A DNA stretch of 64,000 nt from Bartonella sp. MM73XJBT.G. GTDB taxonomy: Bacteria > Pseudomonadota > Alphaproteobacteria > Rhizobiales > Rhizobiaceae. A model generated the notes under the pieces. The model was not told the origin of the DNA. It did not search any database and saw nothing but the letters and a program-made list of their open reading frames with translations. The first letter of the stretch is position 1. The number at the start of each line of letters is the position of its first letter. Made by a program: the position numbers and the translations under genes. This document shows, in pieces, positions 9,465 through 19,513 of this stretch. The stretch spans positions 1 to 64,000 of the forward strand of contig NZ_JAQISW010000008.1 of assembly GCF_028618435.1 (NCBI RefSeq). Reading direction: 5' to 3'.

Positions 9465-10310
9465 ATGTTTTGTTCAGCTTTTTTTAAAAATAGTGAAAAA
9501 TATGGCCCCCTTTGTGTTGGATTTGACCCGAGTCATAAAGTTTTACAAGCATGGAATTTGAGCTGCGATTATAAAGGCTTAAAAGATTTTTGTGATATCC
9601 TCTTAACAGCGGTTGTAGGAAAGGTGGGGATCATCAAGCCGCAAGCTGCATTTTTTGAGTTATATGGGGTGGAAGGACTTCAAATTTTGAAAGAACTCAT
9701 TGAAAATGCACAAAAACAAGGTTTGTTGGTTCTTGTTGATACAAAAAGAGGGGATATTGGCTCTACCGCTGAAGCTTACGGTAAAGCTTGGCTTGGTGCC
9801 GATAGTCCTTTCAAAGCTGATGCTATAACAGTCAATCCTTTTTTAGGGTTTGATGCTCTCATTCCTTTGATAAAGATTGCAGAAGAAACAAAAACAGCGG
9901 TTTTTATGGTTGTTCAATCGTCTAATCCTGAGGGAAAGCAAATTCGAAATGCTCGCATTGGGGATCAAACGGTTTCTGTTCATTTGGCACAGAATATTGT
10001 TGACTATAATAGTCAATCTTCAAGTCAATATCGCCATATTGGTCCTATCGGTGCCGTGATTGGCGCAACATTAGGCTGTGACGCAAAAGAGACAATTGAG
10101 CAGCTAGAAAATAGCTTGTTTCTTGTTCCGGGCATTGGAGCTCAAGGGGGAACAATAACACAATTAACCCAGCAGTTTCCTCAAAGGCTGTGGCAGAATA
10201 TTATTCCTTCAATTTCAAGGTCAATTACAGAGGCTGGTCGAAAGAGTGCTGATTTAAAAAATGTTATTCATAACTTTGCTGAACAATCTAAAAACACACT
10301 TCTCTCTTAA
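9465..10310 (+). CDS. pyrF: Orotidine 5'-phosphate decarboxylase, type 2
   Basis: Converts OMP to UMP, the last step of de novo pyrimidine synthesis in the cytosol. The 281-residue protein has the type-2 (longer, bacterial) signatures: CVGFDPS near the N terminus, KPQAAFFELYGVEGL, and the catalytic lysine/aspartate loop LVDTKRGDIGSTAEAYGKAWLG. The phosphate-binding end includes LVPGIGAQGG and IPSISRSI. Length fits the family. The ATG is at 9465 and no strong ribosome site is visible. It is a single-gene unit and appears intact. Confidence 0.93.
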   Translation: MFCSAFFKNSEKYGPLCVGFDPSHKVLQAWNLSCDYKGLKDFCDILLTAVVGKVGIIKPQAAFFELYGVEGLQILKELIENAQKQGLLVLVDTKRGDIGSTAEAYGKAWLGADSPFKADAITVNPFLGFDALIPLIKIAEETKTAVFMVVQSSNPEGKQIRNARIGDQTVSVHLAQNIVDYNSQSSSQYRHIGPIGAVIGATLGCDAKETIEQLENSLFLVPGIGAQGGTITQLTQQFPQRLWQNIIPSISRSITEAGRKSADLKNVIHNFAEQSKNTLLS

Positions 10311-10669
10311 TTTTTGGATTCTTTCTCTAAGGGAGAAGGCTCTTCCTAACCAATCTTCCTTATAAAAAGATTTCACTTTCTGATTGCATATGGGGGGCTA
10401 TCCTCTCAATGACGATGTTTTTGTGGGATAGTAGAATAATTATTCAGCTGGAGCTCGTGTGAAGGATAAAATAAAAGTTGTTTTGTATTGTTTAAGGAGC
10501 CTATCTAAGGGGGTGGGTTTGAGAAACAAGGGTGAGAATCCTTTCGTGAAATGCGGGTCGATGATGGTATGATTTTGATGCGTGCATGTTAAAGAATTTA
10601 AGACGCCGATAATTTCTCATTAAAAATAAAATCTGCGATCTCCTGAAAAACTATTTTTATTGCAAAAAT
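10311..10669. other. Intergenic, no gene seen
   Basis: About 360 bp between pyrF and the decayed Brt/XRE copy. No coding frame or terminator with a clear T-run was found. Confidence 0.4.
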
Positions 10670-10911
10670 CTTGAAATTACTTTACACATTAAAAGATGAT
10701 TTTGGTCGCATACGTGGCGACCAAGTGGGCCTTGAAAACCCTAAATCCCTAGCGTAAAAATAACCTCACTATTGTGGGTATCCCGGAGTTCTGGGAGTTT
10801 TTGCACTGTCTAGGTGCATTTTCGCACTAAAAGAAAAAAAGCTGATTAGGTTTCAGTACTTTCAAACTCCTGGAATACTCATGCGAGGGCGCTCGCACTA
10901 GGTGGGGGGCG
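10670..10911 (+). ncRNA. Brt-type regulatory RNA locus, degraded copy
   Basis: This stretch matches, with many differences, the region upstream of the intact XRE gene at 50848-51090. Shared blocks include CATTAAAAGATG..TTTTGGTCGCATACG, a GC-rich hairpin around CCCGGAGTTCTGGGAGTTTTT, GCACTAAAAG and the stem TGCGAG-GGCG-CTCGCA at 10882-10897. In Bartonella, a family of about 200-nt RNAs called Brt is known to lie directly upstream of XRE-type DNA-binding (Trp) genes and to affect badA expression. The assignment rests on this arrangement and on the shared hairpins. The linked gene here is broken, so this copy may be non-functional. Confidence 0.55.
10882..10897 (+). promoter_or_regulatory. Conserved hairpin just before the XRE pseudogene
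   Basis: TGCGAG, loop GGCG, CTCGCA. The same perfect 6-bp stem occurs at 50862-50877 before the intact regulator. It lies 15 bases upstream of the start, next to the ribosome site, so it may gate translation or serve as an operator. Confidence 0.6.
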
Positions 10912-10912
10912 A

Positions 10913-11271
10913 ATGCAAACTCAGAACCTTAATATTGATCTTTTTGTCGGCAAAAAATTCGCTTGAAGCGAAAAATGTTGGGGATTCTTAAAAAAAACAT
11001 TAGGAGACACTTTAGGTGTGAGCTTCCAACGAATCCAGAAATATGAAAAAGGCTTAAATCGTGTGAGCGCAGGACGTTTAAAGGAAATTTCCGATATTTT
11101 GAATGTTCCGGTTTCCTTTTTTACACTGATATCACTACAAACGAAAATGCTTCATACCCTTATGATGAAATCGCCTCAAACAGAGAGGAATATTTGCTTT
11201 TAAAAAGTTTTAGAGTCTTGACCTCTGTCAAACAAAAAGCCATTTTAAAATTGGTTTCTGATCAGAATTAA
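10913..11271 (+). pseudogene. XRE-family regulator, frameshifted copy
   Basis: Homologous over its full length to the intact 119-residue regulator at 50488-50847. It shares MQTQNLNIDLFVGKK at the start, QKYEKGLNRVSAGRLKEISD in the recognition part and the same C-terminal LLLKSFRVLTS and ISDQN region. It is broken at several points: a base is lost in the A-run after FVGKK so that a TGA follows, the sequence before the helix-turn-helix is altered (GGGATTCTT..), and another shift lies in the T-run after VPVSFF. No long frame survives, so it is non-functional as read. Confidence 0.85.
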
Positions 11272-11669
11272 AAACGTTTTACATGATGTATGGCGCTATC
11301 TTCTCTCTATTTCTTTCTTATCTTAAAAGATGCGGATTTTTCATGCACCCTGACTTTTAAAAAAAATCATTTGTAAAACATCTGGTGTTTTTTCTAACAC
11401 CTTTCATTTGGCTGGGTTTATATGAATAGAGACGACTTCTTTTCATAAAGATTTATGAAAGTGTCTAGAAACGTCTCATGGCAATAATGCGCTTGTTTTT
11501 CTTTGACCTTTGAACGGTTTTTAAAGATAAAGATTAGTTCTACCGATCTGTAGATGATAGAAGGCCTCTAACATGTTGTTAAAAGCTTTGAGGGCGATAA
11601 AGTCATTGCAGCGTTTGTTGCTATGAGATAATGGTTATCCGTGAACACATATTGTTGCTAGAGAATAAC
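11272..11669. other. Upstream region of hisS, no gene
   Basis: About 400 bp with no convincing ORF or RNA. It should contain the hisS promoter. Confidence 0.4.
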
Positions 11670-13157
11670 ATGTCATTAAAACAAGAAAAAACCAAAGCCC
11701 GTTTACCCCGTGGTTTTGTGGATCGTACAAGTGCACAATTGTATGCTACTGAAACCATGATTGCGCAAATTCGTGAAGTTTATGAACTTTACGGTTTTGA
11801 AGCGCTTGAAACCCCCATTTTTGAATATACGGATGTGTTGGGGAAGTTTTTACCTGATTCAGATCGCCCCAATGCAGGGGTTTTTTCGCTCCAAGATGAT
11901 GATGAACAATGGATGTCTTTACGCTATGATTTGACGGCTCCTCTTGCCCGTCATTTTGCTGAAAATTTTGAAACGTTACCAAAACCCTATCGCAGTTATC
12001 GATTGGGGTTTGTTTTTCGTAATGAAAAACCTGGACCAGGGCGGTTTCGGCAATTTATGCAATTTGATGCGGATATTGTTGGAACACCAACTGTTGCGGC
12101 AGATGCGGAAATTTGCATGATGGCAGCCGATAGTTTGGAAAAATTAGGTATTGCACGCCATGATTATGCCATTCGTTTGAATAACCGAAAAATTCTGGAA
12201 AGTGTTTTGCAGTTGATTGGTTTGGCGGGAAATGAGCAGGTTGATCGGCGCTTAACCGTTCTGCGAGCAATGGATAAACTGGATAAATTTGGACCGGAAG
12301 GCATACGTTTGCTTTTAGGAAAAGGACGTTTGGATGAAAGTGGTGATTTTACAAAAGGGGCTGAACTTCAAGATAAAGAGATTGAATGTATTCTTTCCTT
12401 ACTCACGATAGAAGCAAAAACGGCAGAAGAAACGCTTGATGCTCTCAGAAAAATCGTTGGTCAAAGTGCGCAAGGGCTTGAAGGGGTTGGCGAGCTTGAG
12501 GAAATGCATGCAATCTTTGCGGCCAATGGGTATCATAATCGCATTAAAATTGATCCTTCGGTGGTCCGTGGATTGGAATATTATACGGGACCTGTTTTTG
12601 AGGCGGCATTGCTTTTTGATGTTCTCAATGATGATGGGCAAAAAGTTGTCTTTGGCTCTGTTGGGGGTGGGGGACGTTATGATGGGCTGGTTGCGCGTTT
12701 TCGTGGGGAAAATATTCCGGCAACAGGCTTTTCAATAGGGGTTTCACGTTTGATCGCTGCTTTGCAAAATCTTGAAAAACTGCCAGCAAAAAATACGCAT
12801 GGACCTGTTGTGGTACTGATGATGGATAAAGAGCCAGAAGCTGTTGCACGCTATCAAAAAATGGTCATGCAATTGCGAAATGCGGGAATTTGTGCGGAAC
12901 TTTATTTAGGAGCATCGGGAATTAAAGCGCAGATGAAATATGCTGATCGGCGAAAAGCGCCTTGTGTGATCATCCAAGGGTCACAAGAACGTGAGAGTGG
13001 AAAAATACAGATCAAAGATTTGATTGAAGGGGCGCGTTTGTCTCATGAAATTAAGGATAATCAAACATGGCGTGAAAGCCGTCCTGCGCAAGTGATGGTG
13101 GATGAAGAGCAATTGGTGCAAACAGTGCAAGATATTTTAGCAACCCAAAAACGGTAA
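11670..13157 (+). CDS. hisS: Histidyl-tRNA synthetase
   Basis: Charges tRNA-His with histidine in the cytosol. The 495-residue class II synthetase shows motif 2 as [20 protein letters not shown], the histidine-binding [12 protein letters not shown] and motif 3 as [12 protein letters not shown], followed by an anticodon-binding C-terminal domain. The long form and the [13 protein letters not shown] version are typical of the alphaproteobacterial type of HisRS. An in-frame ATG at 11631 would add 13 residues ([13 protein letters not shown]); I prefer the ATG at 11670 because [16 protein letters not shown] is the normal beginning. It appears intact and is a single-gene unit. Confidence 0.95.
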   Translation: MSLKQEKTKARLPRGFVDRTSAQLYATETMIAQIREVYELYGFEALETPIFEYTDVLGKFLPDSDRPNAGVFSLQDDDEQWMSLRYDLTAPLARHFAENFETLPKPYRSYRLGFVFRNEKPGPGRFRQFMQFDADIVGTPTVAADAEICMMAADSLEKLGIARHDYAIRLNNRKILESVLQLIGLAGNEQVDRRLTVLRAMDKLDKFGPEGIRLLLGKGRLDESGDFTKGAELQDKEIECILSLLTIEAKTAEETLDALRKIVGQSAQGLEGVGELEEMHAIFAANGYHNRIKIDPSVVRGLEYYTGPVFEAALLFDVLNDDGQKVVFGSVGGGGRYDGLVARFRGENIPATGFSIGVSRLIAALQNLEKLPAKNTHGPVVVLMMDKEPEAVARYQKMVMQLRNAGICAELYLGASGIKAQMKYADRRKAPCVIIQGSQERESGKIQIKDLIEGARLSHEIKDNQTWRESRPAQVMVDEEQLVQTVQDILATQKR

Positions 13158-13219
13158 TGGTTTTGTAAAAGAAATTGCTGCGGAAAGCTTGAATATTTCC
13201 CCTTCAATTTTATGGAACT

Positions 13220-13555
13220 ACCCATGAATACGATAACGATAAAGTCCTCAATAATATAAAATCTATTGAGAATATAAAATTTATTGAGCCCCATCTTTAT
13301 ACTTATGAAGGAGTAAACCGGCATCACCATCACAAACTTGCCAGTCTTAGGATGTTGCGGACCAACCCCTTGGCATTTCTCGACGATTCATAAAAAGGCA
13401 TTTTCGTTCTTTCTTGTACAATTTTTATTCACACGCTAACTTTGCTTGTGACGTGCAAGCCAATGGTTTTCATTGGTCTAAGATAAACAGATTTGAAATG
13501 GAAGAATATGACGTTAGGATTTTACCCAAGTCGAATAACACTTAAATAATCATGA
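13220..13555 (+). repeat. Dispersed intergenic repeat, copy 1
   Basis: Shares blocks in the same order with copies near 22.5, 35.3, 51.7, 55.2, 59.7, 61.3 and 63.9 kb. The blocks are AATAAAATCTATTGAGCCCC-type, ATCTTTATRCTT.. then CCGGCATCACCATCAC, CATAAAAAGGCATT.., TCTTGTAC, GTGACGTGCAAGCCAATGG, and AACAGATTTGAAATG. It has no ORF and fills the hisS-peroxiredoxin gap. Confidence 0.65.
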
Positions 13556-13668
13556 TCAATCAAAATATTGTGTCGAAGAGATGTTTTTTAAAAAACACAA
13601 ACGACACAAATTTTCTTTTCTAGAGAAATTTGTGTCGTAAAATTTAAATAGACGATTTTGAGTTGAAG

Positions 13669-14193
13669 TTAGCTTTTTAAAGCTTTTAAAACATTTTGTG
13701 GTGAAGAAACTTCATAAGGGTCGGTTGCGCAATTGTCTGAAAAACCTGCTTCTTCGAACCATTGTTCAATCACACCATCATTAATCACAGCAGCATAGCG
13801 CCATGATCGCATACCGAAGCCAACATTGTCTTTTGCAACCAGCATACCTATTTTGCGTGTGAATTCACCAGAACCATCGGGAATTAATTTCACATTTTTG
13901 ATATTTTGTGTTTTTCCCCAAGCATTCATGACAAAAGCATCATTGACCGAAATGCAATAAATTTCATCAATACCAGCTTGTTTAAATTCATCATAGAGTT
14001 TTTCAAAATCGGGTAGCTGAAAGGTTGAGCAGGTGGGGGTAAAAGCACCAGGAAGAGAAAAAAGAATAACGCGCTTTCCTTTAAAGTAAGCATCGCTTTT
14101 AACCTCTTGCCACCGATAAGGATTATCTCCACTCACTGATTCATCGCGGACACGTGTATGAAATGTAACATTGGGAACTGTTTTTTTTATCAT
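13669..14193 (-). CDS. Peroxiredoxin, Prx5-type
   Basis: A thiol peroxidase that reduces H2O2 and organic hydroperoxides in the cytosol. The 174-residue protein has the active-site loop PGAFTPTCS with the peroxidatic cysteine, then LPDFEKLYDEF, CISVNDAFVMNAWGK and GFGMRSWRYAAVI, all typical of the Prx5 (type II, glutaredoxin- or thioredoxin-linked) group. The frame is open upstream to 14274, but the ATG at 14193 is preceded by AGGAG at the right spacing and MIKKTVPNVTFHTRV is the usual beginning. It is transcribed away from pgm. There is no fused glutaredoxin domain, so the reductant is encoded elsewhere. Confidence 0.92.
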   Translation of the reverse strand: MIKKTVPNVTFHTRVRDESVSGDNPYRWQEVKSDAYFKGKRVILFSLPGAFTPTCSTFQLPDFEKLYDEFKQAGIDEIYCISVNDAFVMNAWGKTQNIKNVKLIPDGSGEFTRKIGMLVAKDNVGFGMRSWRYAAVINDGVIEQWFEEAGFSDNCATDPYEVSSPQNVLKALKS

Positions 14194-14408
14194 AAGGATG
14201 CTCCTGTATTTTTTATGAAAATTGTGTTTTAAAACAACCCTTGTATCTAAAACCACATGGAAAGAGCGTTTCAAATAAAAGGGCTTTTTAAAAAATTTTG
14301 ATCTTTATCAAGTGTGCAAATATTTCATTGTTCCGTCAAGTGGAATTAATGGTCGACTTTGAATACTCTTCATCTTAAAGTTAAAGAAAAGAGTATGAAG
14401 GGATGAAC

Positions 14409-16037
14409 ATGACCATAAAGACAGTTTTAACCACGGCTTTTGAGGGGCAAAAACCGGGAACGTCTGGTTTGCGTAAAAAAGTGTCTGTTTTTCAACAACC
14501 CCATTATGTGGAGAATTTTATACAGTCTCTTTTTGAGAATATTGGACCTCTTGAAGGAAAGCTATTGATTCTTGGGGGAGATGGACGCACCTTTAATCGG
14601 ACACTTCTTCAGATTGTGTTGAAGATGGCGGCGGCGCATGGTGTTTCTCGTATTAAAATGGGGAGGGGCGGTATCCTTTCCACACCTGCTGTTTCGCATC
14701 TTATTCGTAAATACCATGCGCATGGTGGAATTATTCTTTCTGCAAGCCATAATCCTGGTGGTTTAGAGGGAGATTGTGGGATCAAATACAATATTTCCAA
14801 TGGCGGCCCCGCACCTAATTCTCTATGTGAGGCTATTTTTGAAACATCGCAATGTCTTTCTTTTTATAAAATTCTTGAAGCGCCAGATGTTGATTTAGAC
14901 CGGCAAGGCGTGACTTTTATGGGTAATATGCAGATTGAGATTATTGATCCTGTTGCCGATTATGTAGCTTTGATGCAGGAAATTTTTGATTTTGACTGTA
15001 TTGCTAAAGCTGTCGCTAAAGGTCTTAGTCTGCGGTTTGATGCCATGCATGCGGTAACAGGACCTTATGCCCATGAAATTTTTGAAAAATGCTTAGGATT
15101 TTCTAAAGGGACGGTGGTCAATGGTCTTCCTTTGCCAGATTTTGGAGGCGGTCATCCAGATCCCAATTTGGTTTATGCTAAGCCTCTTTATGATTTATTG
15201 ATGTCAGAGCAAGGACCAGATCTTGGCGCTGCGTCTGATGGCGATGGTGATCGTAACCTGATTATTGGACGTCAGCAATATGTCTCACCTTCTGATTCTT
15301 TGGCAATTATGGTAGAACATGCCGATCTTATTAAAGGGTATCAGCAAGGCATTGTGGGGGTTGCGCGCTCTATGCCAACAACACCTGCTGCAGATTTGGT
15401 TGCTAAAAAACGTGGATTAAACTTTTTTGAAACGCCAACGGGATGGAAGTTTTTTGGAACGCTTTTGGATGCTGGAAAAGTAACCTTTTGTGGTGAAGAA
15501 AGCTTTGGAACCGGCTCTCATCATATCCGCGAAAAGGATGGTTTATGGGCTGTTTTATTTTGGTTAAATCTTTTAGCGGTAACAGGAAAAACAGTTGCAC
15601 AAATTGTTCAACAGCATTGGCAGAGCTATGGGCGCTTTTACGCACAACGTTATGATTATGAAGAAGTTGAAGAAGACAAAGCTTTAGCTTTACTAGAACA
15701 TTTGCGGCAGCACTTACCACAAGCTGGAACAGAACTTTTTGGATTTTTGGTCAAAAAAGCAGATGATTTTACCTATCATGATCCTGTTGATCAAAGTGTT
15801 AGCACACGGCAAGGGATCCGTATTTTTTTCGAGAATGGTGCACGTTTGGTGGTTCGTTTATCGGGAACAGGGACGTGTGGTGCGACCTTACGGCTTTATT
15901 TTGAACAATATGAAGGAGATCCGCGCAGATACAATTTAAATCTGCAAGAAGTTCTGCAACCTTTGCAACAGGTCGCCTTAAAACTGTTAAACATACAACA
16001 AGAATTGGGACGAGAGCGCCCTGATATTATCACGTGA
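14409..16037 (+). CDS. pgm: Phosphoglucomutase
   Basis: Interconverts glucose-1-phosphate and glucose-6-phosphate, supplying sugar nucleotides for cell-envelope polysaccharide. The ~542-residue protein begins with TAFEGQKPGTSGLRKK. It has the active-site phosphoserine loop ILSASHNPGG, the Mg-binding ASDGDGDRN, the sugar-binding GEESFGTGSHH and a C-terminal phosphate-binding LVVRLSGTGTCG. These are the hallmarks of the alpha-D-phosphohexomutase family of eukaryote-like length. Two in-frame ATGs lie six bases apart; I use 14409, which has GAAGGG seven bases upstream, rather than 14403. It appears intact. Confidence 0.95.
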   Translation: MTIKTVLTTAFEGQKPGTSGLRKKVSVFQQPHYVENFIQSLFENIGPLEGKLLILGGDGRTFNRTLLQIVLKMAAAHGVSRIKMGRGGILSTPAVSHLIRKYHAHGGIILSASHNPGGLEGDCGIKYNISNGGPAPNSLCEAIFETSQCLSFYKILEAPDVDLDRQGVTFMGNMQIEIIDPVADYVALMQEIFDFDCIAKAVAKGLSLRFDAMHAVTGPYAHEIFEKCLGFSKGTVVNGLPLPDFGGGHPDPNLVYAKPLYDLLMSEQGPDLGAASDGDGDRNLIIGRQQYVSPSDSLAIMVEHADLIKGYQQGIVGVARSMPTTPAADLVAKKRGLNFFETPTGWKFFGTLLDAGKVTFCGEESFGTGSHHIREKDGLWAVLFWLNLLAVTGKTVAQIVQQHWQSYGRFYAQRYDYEEVEEDKALALLEHLRQHLPQAGTELFGFLVKKADDFTYHDPVDQSVSTRQGIRIFFENGARLVVRLSGTGTCGATLRLYFEQYEGDPRRYNLNLQEVLQPLQQVALKLLNIQQELGRERPDIIT

Positions 16038-16815
16038 GATCATTGGAATATTTTTTGCAAAGCTATCATGATTGATTACATTATGGTTTTAGAGGGAGGA
16101 GAGTTTTAGAGGAATGATTTTACTTATCATAAGAGAGAGCCTCTATTTTCAGGTTCGTTTTATTTTTTCTACGTTTACATATGGCGGACTTCCTCAAACT
16201 GTTGGATTCTTAAAATAGAGGTGGTGGGTCATCATAATCTGGCATAATTTGAGCCTTTATGCCCAATGATTTCTGGGTGTCTCGATAAAGGTACTTTCTA
16301 AAAGAGTCATAGAGGGGATGTCCTTTACCTCAAATAGAATATTATCTAGAATATTATCGTTGTTTTACTTTTCATATGTTTGTTTTAAGGAGAGCCTTTC
16401 TCAAGATACAAGAAACCATCTGATATATGCTATTCATGAAGAGGATAACAATCCATTGAGTACCATCATTTTTACCTTTATGAAGGAGAAAAGTCATATC
16501 ATCCGTTTCAATGTTAGTTCTTGCATTTGATGGCGTTTTTTAAGTCTTTTCTTAATCATTTTATACAGTTTTTCCCTTTTGTAATATGCAAGCGAAAGGC
16601 TTTGGTTAATTCAATATAAGAAGAATCTTATGGTCTACGGGGACATTGTATAATGTTATAAACGCATCGGTTGTTGAAGATGATTGCATTTGTGAATACA
16701 GGTGGCTGATCGAGAGGAAATAAAAGAACATGTTTTTCTAAAATAATGGACAATAAGCCCTTCTTTCTTTATGATCCATCATCATGAATGGTTTTTCTTT
16801 AAAAAAGGCGAATTT
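16038..16815. other. Intergenic, no gene supported
   Basis: About 780 bp. A 70-codon frame at 16318-16530 has no recognisable feature or ribosome site and I do not call it. No RNA gene was seen. Confidence 0.4.
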
Positions 16816-17151
16816 ATGACCCAATATCCCAAGTGTCCTCGTTGTGATTGTCTTTATACTTATGAAGAGGATGAAAATTTTGTGTGTCCTGAATGTGCAC
16901 ATGAATGGACCCAAAAGAGTGACGATACTGTTCTTTCCGCGATTGTTTATGATGCCAATGGTCAAATTTTGACAAATGGGGATACTGTTATGGTGATAAA
17001 AGATCTGAAAGTAAAAGGTGCTTCCTCTGTTTTAAAAGGTGGGACGAAGGTCAAGAATATTCGCTTGGTGGATGGGGATCATAATATTGATTGCAAAATT
17101 CCTGGGATAGGACAGATGGGGTTAAAGTCGGAATTTGTTAAAAAAGTGTAG
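16816..17151 (+). CDS. PhnA/YjdM-family zinc-ribbon protein
   Basis: A 111-residue protein. The N terminus holds a four-cysteine zinc ribbon ([13 protein letters not shown], then CPECAHEW) and the rest is a small beta domain with [17 protein letters not shown] and [20 protein letters not shown], as in YjdM (formerly PhnA). The family name derives from an early link to alkylphosphonate use; its actual biochemical role is unsettled. The frame runs upstream to 16771, but the ATG at 16816 gives the conserved beginning [10 protein letters not shown]. It is a monocistronic gene in sparse DNA and appears complete. Confidence 0.88.
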   Translation: MTQYPKCPRCDCLYTYEEDENFVCPECAHEWTQKSDDTVLSAIVYDANGQILTNGDTVMVIKDLKVKGASSVLKGGTKVKNIRLVDGDHNIDCKIPGIGQMGLKSEFVKKV

Positions 17152-18297
17152 GCGTTTACCCTTTTGCCATTGTTTTTGCTTTTCGTTGCTTTTCTATTTT
17201 CATAGATGATGCTTATCCGATAGACACAATATCTTTATCCTTATGGAATATAAAAGCTATGTTTTACAAGAAAAATACTGACTGTGTCTTTTCTCTTAAA
17301 CATGCTGATTATGCTAAGGATTGTTGATTGATAAGAAAACAGTAAAAGCATGCGTTTTATGAGAAGAATAATGCCGTAAAGTAAGAAATTTACCACGGCT
17401 GAATTGATGAAATTTTTCTCCTTTCTATCAGATCATTTCCCAAACAACTCTCATAAATTTGGCTTTGATTGATTTTTTTAAGGTCTTAATAGCTTTTGCG
17501 TCTTCAGTTATGGTGATAAGAGTAAAGGGGATAGAAGTGGAATTCTTGCTTTCAAGAAGAGGAAAAGCCGCTATGATCTTTAAAAAATCTTCTTAAGATG
17601 CTTAAGCTTCTTTCACAATGAGACTTATAAAATGGTATAGAGAAAAACGCTGTTGAGCGCTATCATTTAAAAGAGCAAACCATCAACCATTGCCCTTACA
17701 TATTTTGTTATCTTCCAATTTGTGATGTGTTCGTGAATGATTTTGATTGATGCCATAAAGACAATTGAAATGAGAAGATTATCAGGATTCCCATGAAAGG
17801 TGTAAAGGTGAGCCCTTTATCAATTGGTTGTTATAAGAAGCATTTTACGGAATTTTATCGTCGGAAATGCTGAAAATGATGGGACACAAGGGAACGAGTG
17901 TATAGCTTTGTCTTACATTCTTTTCTTTTTGCGGGCTTTTCTTTTTGCTGGAATGGCTCCTTTGTTTTTAGGAATAAAATTGCATGACAAGGTCATGAGA
18001 AAAAATAAATTTAAAGTGCGCCTCTTCCGATGCGTTATTCTTGCATGTATGTGATGGGTGGTGGAAACGATGCTTTTAAAGGGGAAAAAAACATTTTAAG
18101 GCATAGGGAAAGTGAAAGGAAAACCTATCATTTTCTAGGATTTTTTTAAGTCATATTGTATTTTTTTATGATTTCAGCATGGCTTGTGTTTAAAATGATG
18201 AGGAATAAAATAGTGTAAGATTTTCACACTCCATGTTTGAGCGTTGGTGAAGAAAGACAATCTGTGTGGTCATTTTACCTGTTGAGGTGTCAAATAT
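17152..18297. other. Gene-poor stretch with a gene remnant and repeat fragment
   Basis: Over 1.1 kb without a confident gene. A minus-strand frame at about 17434-17590 reads DFLKIIAAFPLLESKNSTS.. to FMRVVWEMI and stop; it looks like coding sequence but has stops immediately upstream, so it is probably a decayed gene end. Around 17730-17800 there is a fragment of the dispersed repeat. A frame at 17824-18054 has one hydrophobic segment but no other support. Confidence 0.4.
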
Positions 18298-18876
18298 TTA
18301 TTGTGGCATGGCTTCAACGCCTAAAACTTCAGGGATAAAATGGCGTAAAAGATTTTCAATACCATGTTTAAGCGTTGCCGTTGAAGAAGGACATCCAGCG
18401 CAGGCGCCCCGCATATTGAGATAAACAATACCATTTTCAAACCCGCGAAAAGTAATATCACCACCATCATTGGCAACGGCTGGGCGAATACGTGTTTCAA
18501 GCAGCTCTTTAATGGTTAAGACAATATCAGCGTCTTTTTCGTCATAAAACTCTTCGTTAAGGGCATGGGCTTTTGCTTGTGTTGTCGCATTGGTGGTGAT
18601 AACGGGCTCATTGGAGAGAAAATGCTCCATAATTGTGCCTAAAATGACAGGTTTGAGATGTTGCCATTCACCATCTTTTTTGCTCACAGTGATAAAGTCA
18701 TAGCCTAAAAAAACACCATTAACATTGGGAATATTAAACAGTTTAGCGGCCAAAGGCGAATTTTTAGCTGCTTCTTCACGGTCACGAAATTCTAATACGC
18801 CCTCCGAAAGGACCAGCCGCCCTGGTAGAAATTTAAGTGTTGCAGGGTTTGGGGTTGTTTCAGTTTGAATAAACAT
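18298..18876 (-). CDS. NfuA/Nfu1-type iron-sulfur cluster carrier
   Basis: A 192-residue scaffold/carrier that passes Fe-S clusters to target enzymes. Residues ~1-90 form the Nfu N-terminal domain, beginning MFIQTETTPNPATLKFLPG with NVNGVFLGYDFITV. Residues ~110-190 are the NifU C-terminal domain with GGDITFRGFENGIVYL and the cluster-binding GACAGCPSS (CxxC). AAGGAG precedes the ATG at 18876; the frame continues six codons upstream. It lies 61 bp after the UspA-like gene on the same strand and may share a transcript with it. Known mitochondrial and alphaproteobacterial Nfu proteins have the same layout. Confidence 0.93.
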   Translation of the reverse strand: MFIQTETTPNPATLKFLPGRLVLSEGVLEFRDREEAAKNSPLAAKLFNIPNVNGVFLGYDFITVSKKDGEWQHLKPVILGTIMEHFLSNEPVITTNATTQAKAHALNEEFYDEKDADIVLTIKELLETRIRPAVANDGGDITFRGFENGIVYLNMRGACAGCPSSTATLKHGIENLLRHFIPEVLGVEAMPQ

Positions 18877-18937
18877 AAACTCTCCTTTTATCATGAAGGA
18901 TTAGAAAGATCATTCCATTTTTAAAATATTATATTTT

Positions 18938-19429
18938 TTAGGCAATAGACCGAATATCTTCATCAGCAAGATTGCTAGGAATGACAATGACAGGGATTGA
19001 AAAAGCCGTTCCTTTATTCCCGATTAATTGGATAAGGGGGCCTGGTCCTTCTGCATGTCCACTGGCGGCTAAAACAATCAGTGCAATTCTTTTATCTTCG
19101 TCAATCAGTTTAGAAATTTCATCAACTTTTTTTCCTTCACGCACGACTATTTCTGTTTCAAGCGCATGGGAAGTGCGAACATCACTGGCAATGTCTCCTA
19201 ATATTTTATGAGCAATTTGTGTTGATTCTGTGCGCATAACGTTGTTTACACCCAGAAAATGTTGAAATTCTACACTATCAACAACACAAAGCAAGACCAA
19301 AGTTCTCTTGGTGTTTTGGGCATGTTGTGCGGCGAACGCAACGGCACGCCGACACTCTGGTGTCTCATCGATGATGACGAGGTTCTTTTTCTTAGGTTCT
19401 CTTTTCGGATTTTTGGGTTCAGAAATCAT
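18938..19429 (-). CDS. Universal stress protein, UspA family
   Basis: A 163-residue single-domain protein with a ~15-residue basic head (KNPKREPKKKN). The Usp core follows: NLVIIDETPECRRAVAFA at the first strand, LVLLCVV, the central VVREGKKVDEISKLI, and LIVLAASGHAEGPGPLIQLIG, the glycine-rich nucleotide-binding loop region. It ends in a typical strand, IPVIVIPSNL. Usp proteins support survival under stress; the ligand here is unknown. It lies between trpS and the nfuA-like gene on the same strand. Confidence 0.9.
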   Translation of the reverse strand: MISEPKNPKREPKKKNLVIIDETPECRRAVAFAAQHAQNTKRTLVLLCVVDSVEFQHFLGVNNVMRTESTQIAHKILGDIASDVRTSHALETEIVVREGKKVDEISKLIDEDKRIALIVLAASGHAEGPGPLIQLIGNKGTAFSIPVIVIPSNLADEDIRSIA

Positions 19430-19513
19430 GCACTTTCTCTATTTTGTACAAACGATTTTTTTGCTCTCTACAGTCTTTTTTCGTTTATTGTTTTTATGTT
19501 TCGTTTATTGTTC

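Noticed and set aside
16318-16530. 70-codon frame between pgm and the YjdM-like gene
   Set aside because: No recognisable feature and no ribosome site; likely chance.
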